Assembly: GCA_012521455.1 (NCBI GenBank)
Contig: JAAYMJ010000239.1
Span: 1-6,800 of the forward strand
Length of the DNA: 6,800 nt
Reading direction: 5' to 3'
From: Clostridiaceae bacterium
Lineage (GTDB): Bacteria > Bacillota > Clostridia > UMGS1883 > JAAYMJ01
A program made the position numbers and the translations under genes. Of the stretch, positions 6,201 through 6,800 are shown piece after piece; within the stretch, counting starts at the first letter, position 1, and each line of letters opens with the position of its first letter. The notes under the pieces are model-generated. The model had not been told where the DNA came from. It saw only the letters and a program-made list of their open reading frames with translations, and ran no database searches.

Positions 6201-6635
6201 AGTAAAGGCTGCCATCTGTTCACGGCTCACCAAAGCGTCAGGCCCGAAAAGGCCGTTGCCAATTCCGTTAGTTATCCCAAGCCCAACAGCCCACGCCACA
6301 TATGGGGCGTAATAGTCAGTTGGTGTTACATCTTGAAAGCTTTGTGAGTTTTTGTACTTTTCAACATCCGCCCCTACCATTCTTCCAATGACGGTAACAT
6401 ACATGCCCCTTGTCATTGTGCCTTGGGGGGAGAAGGTGTCAGCGCCGGTCCCGTTAAACAGGCCATGGCTGTGCACATAGCTCACAGCGTCATAAAACCA
6501 GTCCCCTTTTTGGACATCCGTAAAGGGAAGCGGGTTTTCCGCCTCCGCAGCATTAGCTGCAGCGATGACATTTGCCGGCAACATGCCAATAATAAGGCAG
6601 GCGGCCAATAGTAAGCTTAAAAATTGTTTCTTCAT
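1..6635 (-). CDS. Giant SLH-anchored multi-domain surface protein (C-terminus beyond window)
   Basis: The frame is open for 2,211 codons, from the ATG at 6633-6635 to the window edge, with no stop or frameshift; the C-terminus is not seen. The start is well fixed: AGGAGG lies 4 bases upstream, an in-frame TAA lies at 6681-6683, and no other ATG, GTG or TTG lies between in frame. Order of parts (residues): signal peptide 1-29, SLH 37-88, 99-150 and 155-215, acidic/Pro linker 222-252, InlB-type repeat 254-321, duplicated beta unit 449-623, EF-hand-like loop 637-648, beta/helix/beta module 733-1130, further beta domains 1131-1504, InlB-type repeats 1505-1571 and 1575-1648, MBG-like 1653-1742, Fn3-like 1743-1846, GLUG beta-helix 1863-2137, tail. 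Families of this architecture are exported, wall-bound and often adhesive; adhesion here is inference. No catalytic motif was recognised. No neighbouring gene is visible, so operon context is unknown. The gene call is near certain; the biological role is not. Confidence 0.97.
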   Translation of the reverse strand, partial: MKKQFLSLLLAACLIIGMLPANVIAAANAAEAENPLPFTDVQKGDWFYDAVSYVHSHGLFNGTGADTFSPQGTMTRGMYVTVIGRMVGADVEKYKNSQSFQDVTPTDYYAPYVAWAVGLGITNGIGNGLFGPDALVSREQMAAFTARLFSALSISYPDANVSASLKDLNRIAEYAKESVLALYKCGLITGDNFGNFNPENNLTRAECATLIMRIDKHLVKTGFKEYPKEIVEEDKKEENKTTPGTSRSIPANNYTVTFKDGDREIERISAPRNKPLARLPSSDKTAKDGAIFLGWYTDKTLTSPFYKDEPISGNMTVYAKYQDLSSETISPASFALTDQDPDVSFEIVKTQGSVVEPGKAFTLVPKDGSDPLKLTWTVEGDVYTVTAEGGFNKGSSYELTLADGYYFKDKPDSIRTASFTIKMEEVTNLELNDKIVYIRDTDDMVYRIGTSTYDVLKPSLVPKSGGKFEYPGAAGLKVGDIICFYINTNPKDRDYTKDAYIDDPEVYVKVQDIFGTTVTFGALDEDETQKLYNIPDNFPIIVASLPSGDTGTVNINGLDINTYKLIKGNDGTIDNAKASINAGDFVSLYVSAEGVGEESSVYFGKVTNYDPKSGVITFKKSSADAILESMDLYVTPDVSGDDFISDEEKEEIEKQLYKQVKESGFAEDAAFMLVDLAAKTDGFKNLDSVQNVFLKDSEGNPLSDDEIALLDIGKSFELSDEVGITVELITRGDRLRYKGGVQLAIGLDASFEVETEDEGTIIIDLSAAFIEEVAIDIGVKGALVYKEVLGFIPIPIGVNVSTNLDVKNFIAVSFDVDIYTVEAEEEDLWEKLEQKLKDSQIGPLLEKVEELENKIAEAKGTADQLLGYAKDIKNLWGQIEALDGEFTQEEFEFICEELEKTTITQDLMEMLELSTDPSVEVSDYVEKLQDLMQQYSDMLQTETDWVKIVDSEMFSKEFCIAGIAINLGVNFVVRLDLNMAMGSRLEYEVGKRYIVWFKIGLFKPQAGSETMDLLDERFAFQFYVMGKLGAKMGVALSISAGIGSAEIASVGITGEIGPYMKLYGFFIYEYEKMRPKNSSTWEYRERMAGALYFEFGLYFILSFEAEALDLFEYSYDFADDEIPLAHAGEKRYQYSFAYEIEPDEKVRVVDEDADSTTGITMRIPDSLLSLSYVDLNTGILGSESYSPENFSYSFSNPRFSIDENGVISVDVPDGVQYIESDVTITYLHKKLAFSKYDMSVTVPLVWTNLNDRELVEYFTASVRVGNDTDGYQTVWSRRVKKNELFNLPNIDEVKKLINFSNYDYEGVNMKYENISDYGYPSTDITIFKDTVYDINLAYKTYSVTVEGVQNADGSKVTRTYTAKYGEPFDFSDLANTGTDMPGTYTKFATITAQKAPEDIGFGELSTYDLSAPVEGKLALALTQGKVSPVVAYVDDSISVAFEFMGIDHGAVVQKIKRGTEPDIAEIEGIVSEYGMAIGDISPALGKLYTNTTYTVNCVELTGAESTISFDENGGSSVSDITKVVGSLIGTLPTPVKEGYTFEGWYTDSSLTKPFTLTKMPEEDITLYAKWSAVAVTVTLNANGGSFGGDENTKTITVTYAKPYGALPSPSRSGKSFTGWFTGAYGGEKVSSSTVVDKANSHTLYAHWEDLVEIPRDALTFTPVSAVYERDKAVLAEFELSEEYAHFGKDSSSLEYRIQSDPNAEILAPVNAGTYDVVVKREEDGKHGYFEARYSAMVRIEKATRVIDDVEFDVNRAGYTFIDIAPTSGIMDKYDISPDAKFTYVAMRTSGGLVFPNDYSSSKPGSGYIDNLMPDTDYYVKVSVADDPNYYDTTSTNGAVLSTLPAPAGSWLDHTEDLDMEGSVIEIYTPGQLAAIAREVINANSNFKDKTIMLMNDIDLTGYIWETIENYINNANKLFLGTFDGCGYVIRGLYCDSDYKAGLFGTLSQGARIVNVILDESYIKGYFAGGIVTSITNNGIVENCVNYATVHTTSQSAGGIAGEIYNDGQIKNCVNYGRIISNNYIERIGGIVGTIVANKRRENVVNCVNYGDVTAPNCNSVGGIAGYQRYGLIINCANFGKVTGQTNVGGIVGYNYGSDGWMFNCYTTGIVEGSGQYIGSVVGRNYHDDGKVEYCYYLKGTATCNGASRNGVGTEKGSLNDGEKGHNVANLTSATSALSRNTGAGATCLVDALSAFVDSWISIYKNISEWVE
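225..737 (-). repeat. GLUG repeat array, six beta-helix rungs
   Basis: Residues 1967-2137. Six rungs of the form GGI-x-G ... NC-x-N-x-G-x-V, with GGI or its equivalent at 1968, 1997, 2028, 2061, 2088 and 2118 (the last is GSVVG). The conserved cysteine recurs at 1983, 2012, 2046, 2075, 2104 and 2134, giving steps of 29, 34, 29, 29 and 30 residues. The longer step holds an insert around NKRRE (2037-2041). GLUG arrays form the distal part of many large adhesins and some surface proteases; no protease motif is seen in the window. Confidence 0.93.
487..606 (-). repeat. Two identical 18-bp copies within the GLUG rungs
   Basis: The + strand 18-mer CCATAGTTTACGCAGTTT occurs at 487-504 and again at 589-606, an offset of 102 bases, exactly 34 codons. 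It encodes the rung core N-C-V-N-Y-G on the minus strand. A third, partial copy (12 bases identical) lies at 682-693, 87 bases (29 codons) further. This is coding repeat DNA, not a separate element. Confidence 0.85.
738..1049 (-). other. N-terminal cap of GLUG beta-helix
   Basis: Residues 1863-1966. This is the well-known lead-in to GLUG arrays: YTPGQLAAIAREV, then KTIMLMNDIDLTG and W, then LGTFDGCGYVIRGL, then AGLFGTLSQGARIVNV. The order (TP-QLxxxA, NDIDL, FxGTFDGxG, GLFG) matches the usual first coils of these adhesin-type parallel beta-helices. The normal Asn of GTFDGNG is replaced by Cys1925, and Cys1934 lies nearby. Confidence 0.9.
1098..1409 (-). other. Fn3-like domain
   Basis: Residues 1743-1846. 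The second half carries the fibronectin type III signature: GYIDNLMPDTDYYVKVSVADDP (core LMPDTDYYVKV, 1811-1821), followed by a short strand with Thr and Ser and a proline-rich exit (TLPAPAGS). The first half (DVEFDVNRAGYTFIDIAP, then FTYVAMR) fits the early strands less clearly. It joins the MBG-like fold to the beta-helix. Confidence 0.65.
1410..1679 (-). other. MBG-like Ig-fold domain
   Basis: Residues 1653-1742. The tail is diagnostic: APVNAGTYDVVVK (1708-1720), then a Y-x-A-x-Y strand and an ending VRIEKA (1737-1742). The P-x-NAGTY ... IxKA pattern is typical of the MBG/YDG group of bacterial Ig-like domains, common in large secreted repeat proteins of Bacillota. The first half (ALTFTPVSAVYERDKAVL) fits the expected A-B strands. 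Likely a structural spacer. Confidence 0.75.
1692..1913 (-). other. InlB B-type (Listeria-Bacteroides) repeat 3
   Basis: Residues 1575-1648. VTVTLNANGG start, YGALPSPSRSGKSFTGWFT core, and HTLYAHWED end, with all family landmarks present. It is a few residues longer than repeat 2 because of inserts after the NGG turn and after the GWFT core (GAYGGEKV). It directly abuts repeat 2 and is followed by the MBG-like domain. Confidence 0.93.
1923..2123 (-). other. InlB B-type (Listeria-Bacteroides) repeat 2
   Basis: Residues 1505-1571. This is the textbook copy: STISFDENGG, a V-G-S-L-I-G-T-LPTPVKEGYTF middle, the FEGWYTD core, KPFTLTKMPEEDITLYAKWS end. These modules are typically 65-75 residues long and serve as spacers, often in tandem. 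It is followed immediately by repeat 3. Confidence 0.95.
2124..3245 (-). other. Beta-rich linker domains of unassigned family
   Basis: Residues 1131-1504. At least two sub-regions can be told apart. The first (about 1131-1290) has the look of an Ig- or cadherin-like pair, with ENGVISVDVPDGV (1202-1214) and YDMSVTVPLVW as clear strands. The second (about 1329-1395) begins VYDINLAYKTYSVTVEG and contains KYGEPFDF, which echoes an InlB-type repeat without its GW core. The rest (1396-1504) holds VEGKLALAL, VVAYVDDSISVAFEF, and ends TYTVNC just before the second InlB-type repeat. From memory only, similar stretches occur in large SLH proteins of Clostridia; I could not check this. Confidence 0.5.
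3246..3785 (-). other. Amphipathic beta-strand array B (unrecognised)
   Basis: Residues about 951-1130. Glycine-punctuated strands with alternating hydrophobic residues: IAGIAINLGVNFVVRLDL, then RYIVWFKIGLF, FAFQFYVMGKLG, MGVALSISAGIG, IASVGITGEIG, MKLYGFFIYEYE, and ALYFEFGLYFILSFEAEAL. The segments are too short and too polar for transmembrane helices. The look is that of a large amphipathic sheet, together with array A forming a beta/helix/beta module. Function is unknown; a lipid- or ligand-facing sheet is speculation. Confidence 0.5.
3786..4175 (-). other. Acidic helical / coiled-coil segment
   Basis: Residues about 821-950, the only long helical stretch in an otherwise beta-rich protein. 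It is rich in Glu, Lys, Leu and Gln with heptad-like Leu/Ile spacing (for example LLEKVEELENKIAEAK at 843-858), and has few Gly or Pro residues. There is one cysteine, Cys895. The helices seem to break at about 883-887 (DGEFT) and 914-921 (STDPSVEV), which would give three or four helices and fits a hairpin bundle inserted between two beta arrays better than one rod. Confidence 0.65.
4176..4439 (-). other. Amphipathic beta-strand array A (unrecognised)
   Basis: Residues about 733-820. A run of alternating polar and hydrophobic strands with small residues: GVQLAIGLDASFEV, then TIIIDLSAAF, VAIDIGVKGALVY, a Pro-rich FIPIPIG turn, then VNVSTNLDV and FIAVSFDVDIYTV. The pattern suggests a continuous antiparallel sheet with one greasy face. 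It leads straight into the helical segment and is mirrored by a similar array after it. I do not recognise a named family. Confidence 0.5.
4692..4727 (-). other. EF-hand-like calcium-binding loop candidate
   Basis: Residues 637-648 read DVSGDDFISDEE. Set against the EF-hand loop, positions 1, 3 and 5 are Asp, Ser, Asp, position 8 is Ile, position 9 is Ser, and position 12 is Glu, all as expected; position 6 is Asp instead of the usual Gly. A charged helix follows (EEKEEIEKQ...), as the exiting helix of an EF-hand would. The preceding sequence is beta (DLYVTP), not a helix, so at most this is a dockerin-like or half EF-hand. Confidence 0.4.
4767..4967 (-). other. Duplicated beta unit, copy B (family unknown)
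   Basis: Residues 557-623. It matches copy A in landmark order: NTYKLI, then N-A-G-D followed by FVSLYV (581-590), VYFGKV (601-606), and GVITF (614-618). It is shorter than copy A because the insert after the GD-x-x-x-x-Y strand is reduced. A spacer of about 30 residues separates the two. The match was seen by eye only and is distant. A paired small beta-barrel is a reasonable guess. Confidence 0.5.
5058..5291 (-). other. Duplicated beta unit, copy A (family unknown)
   Basis: Residues 449-526. Predicted all-beta by its strand and turn pattern. Landmarks are TYDVLK, then K-V-G-D followed by IICFYI (478-486), then VYVKV (506-510) and TTVTF (516-520). The same order recurs in copy B, with a longer, Asp-rich insert in copy A (about 487-503). 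The region between the first InlB-type repeat and this unit (residues 323-448) is also beta-rich and ends FTIKMEEV, like a short Ig-like domain. I do not recognise the family. Confidence 0.55.
5673..5876 (-). other. InlB B-type (Listeria-Bacteroides) repeat 1, diverged
   Basis: Residues 254-321. It shows the family outline: a YTVTF strand, a middle LPSSDK segment, the FLGWYTD core (GWYTD, 304-308 region) and an ending MTVYAKY. It lacks the usual NGG turn after the first strand and ends in KYQ rather than KW, so it is a diverged copy. Such repeats form small beta-grasp-like modules that act as stalk spacers in Gram-positive surface proteins. Confidence 0.85.
5991..6173 (-). other. SLH domain 3
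   Basis: Residues 155-215. This copy has the canonical LTRAE motif (202-206) and a GLITG...FNPE turn. The first half is longer and more diverged than in copies 1 and 2. It carries two cysteines, Cys185 before the turn and Cys207 directly after TRAE, which is uncommon in an exported SLH domain. After it, a charged linker (about 222-252, rich in Glu, Lys, Pro, Thr) leads to the first InlB-type repeat. Confidence 0.92.
6186..6341 (-). other. SLH domain 2
   Basis: Residues 99-150: SFQDV start, DYYAPYVAWAV helix, GITNGIGNGLFGPD turn, then VSREQ (136-140) in the TRAE position with Arg138 and Glu139 kept. It is a standard-length copy and sits ten residues after domain 1. It contributes to the same wall-binding trimer. 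Confidence 0.94.
6372..6527 (-). other. SLH domain 1
   Basis: Residues 37-88. The domain opens with the hallmark PFTDV, then a W-F-Y-D-A-V helix, a turn around GLFNGTG, FSPQ (68-71), and MTRGM (74-78), where the key Arg76 of the TRAE-type motif is kept but the acidic residue is lost. SLH domains bind secondary cell-wall polymers, often pyruvylated, and so hold exported proteins to Gram-positive walls. Three tandem copies, as here, normally form one binding unit. Confidence 0.93.
6549..6635 (-). other. Sec signal peptide
   Basis: Residues 1-29 have a basic start (MKK), a hydrophobic core (about residues 5-19, FLSLLLAACLIIGML), a helix-breaking Pro20, and an alanine-rich end with AxA-type sites. 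The best cleavage point is after Ala29 (A27-N28-A29), leaving a mature protein starting AEAENP just before the first SLH domain. This layout is typical of S-layer-type proteins of Bacillota and directs export through the Sec pathway. LAAC at residues 10-13 resembles a lipobox, but it falls inside the hydrophobic core and is unlikely to be used. Confidence 0.92.
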
Positions 6636-6639
6636 AAAA

Positions 6640-6645
6640 CCTCCT
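6640..6645 (-). promoter_or_regulatory. Ribosome binding site AGGAGG
   Basis: A perfect Shine-Dalgarno core, extendable to AGGAGGT, sits 4 bases before the ATG at 6635. The spacing is at the short end of the usual range, but the match is strong and decides the start codon. Confidence 0.9.
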
Positions 6646-6646
6646 A

Positions 6647-6663
6647 CTGCTAAAATATAGCAG
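6647..6663 (-). promoter_or_regulatory. Small hairpin abutting the ribosome binding site
   Basis: On the transcript CTGCTA (6663-6658), a 5-base loop, then TAGCAG (6652-6647) form a perfect 6-bp stem that ends one base before AGGAGG. An alternative 7-bp pairing, GCTAAAA (6685-6679) with TTTTAGC (6655-6649), shares one arm, so the two cannot form at once. The hairpin could protect the 5' end of the mRNA or influence ribosome access. The stems are short and AU-rich, so a chance origin is possible. Confidence 0.4.
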
Positions 6664-6698
6664 GATTTTAACTGCCAGTTTTAGCCATAATATTTAGG

Positions 6699-6715
6699 AT
6701 AATATAACATTTATA
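6699..6715 (-). promoter_or_regulatory. Candidate -10 region
   Basis: Overlapping 5-of-6 matches to TATAAT occur on the minus strand: TATAAA (6715-6710), TATATT (6706-6701) and TATTAT (6704-6699). No convincing TTGACA-like -35 box lies at 16-18 bases from any of them. The whole stretch from 6664 to 6800 is AT-rich and contains no gene that I can see. The position, 64-80 bases before the start codon, suits a promoter, but the call is weak. Confidence 0.3.
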
Positions 6716-6800
6716 AATACCAGATATATGGGGGAAGCACGAATCATTGTTTTAGTTACATGAAATACAAATTAAATGGTAAGATATGTTAGCAAAGAAA

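Noticed and set aside
6597..6608. Lipobox-like LAAC at residues 10-13, suggesting a lipoprotein.
   Set aside because: The cysteine lies in the middle of the hydrophobic core; the stretch before it is too short, and a good AxA site follows at residues 27-29. SLH domains already supply anchoring.
6743..6770. TTGTAT (6770-6765) with AATGAT (6748-6743), 16 bases apart, as a promoter.
   Set aside because: Only 3 of 6 and 4 of 6 bases match the consensus; in such AT-rich DNA this is expected by chance.

Overview
The window holds essentially one gene: a giant, uninterrupted reading frame on the minus strand that starts at 6635 and runs off the left edge at position 1. I translated all 2,211 in-window codons and found no stop and no frameshift. 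The product is a secreted, cell-wall-anchored, multi-domain surface protein. The domain set (three N-terminal SLH domains, InlB-type 'Listeria-Bacteroides' repeats, an MBG-like Ig fold, a GLUG repeat array), the MKK-type signal peptide and the strong AGGAGG ribosome binding site all suggest a Bacillota (Firmicutes) bacterium, most likely of the class Clostridia. No species can be named from the sequence.

Layout in the direction of transcription (right to left). 6800-6636: AT-rich upstream region with weak -10-like boxes, a small hairpin and the ribosome binding site. 6635-6549: signal peptide. 6527-5991: three SLH domains for non-covalent attachment to the cell wall, followed by a charged linker. 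5876-5673: first InlB-type repeat. 5672-4740: beta-rich region containing two diverged copies of one unit. 4727-4692: EF-hand-like loop. 4439-3246: an unrecognised module of two amphipathic beta-strand arrays around a long, acidic helical segment. 3245-2124: further beta-rich domains of unassigned family. 2123-1692: second and third InlB-type repeats. 1679-1098: MBG-like and Fn3-like folds. 1049-225: beta-helix cap and a six-rung GLUG array with a cysteine ladder. 224-1: start of the C-terminal tail, whose end lies outside the window.

Reading the parts together (inference): SLH domains hold the N-terminus in the wall, the repeat domains act as a long stalk, and the distal GLUG beta-helix and the unknown central module are the candidate ligand-binding parts. 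No enzyme motif, mobile element, RNA gene, CRISPR array or second gene is visible. The least explained part is the central beta/helix/beta module, residues about 733-1130.
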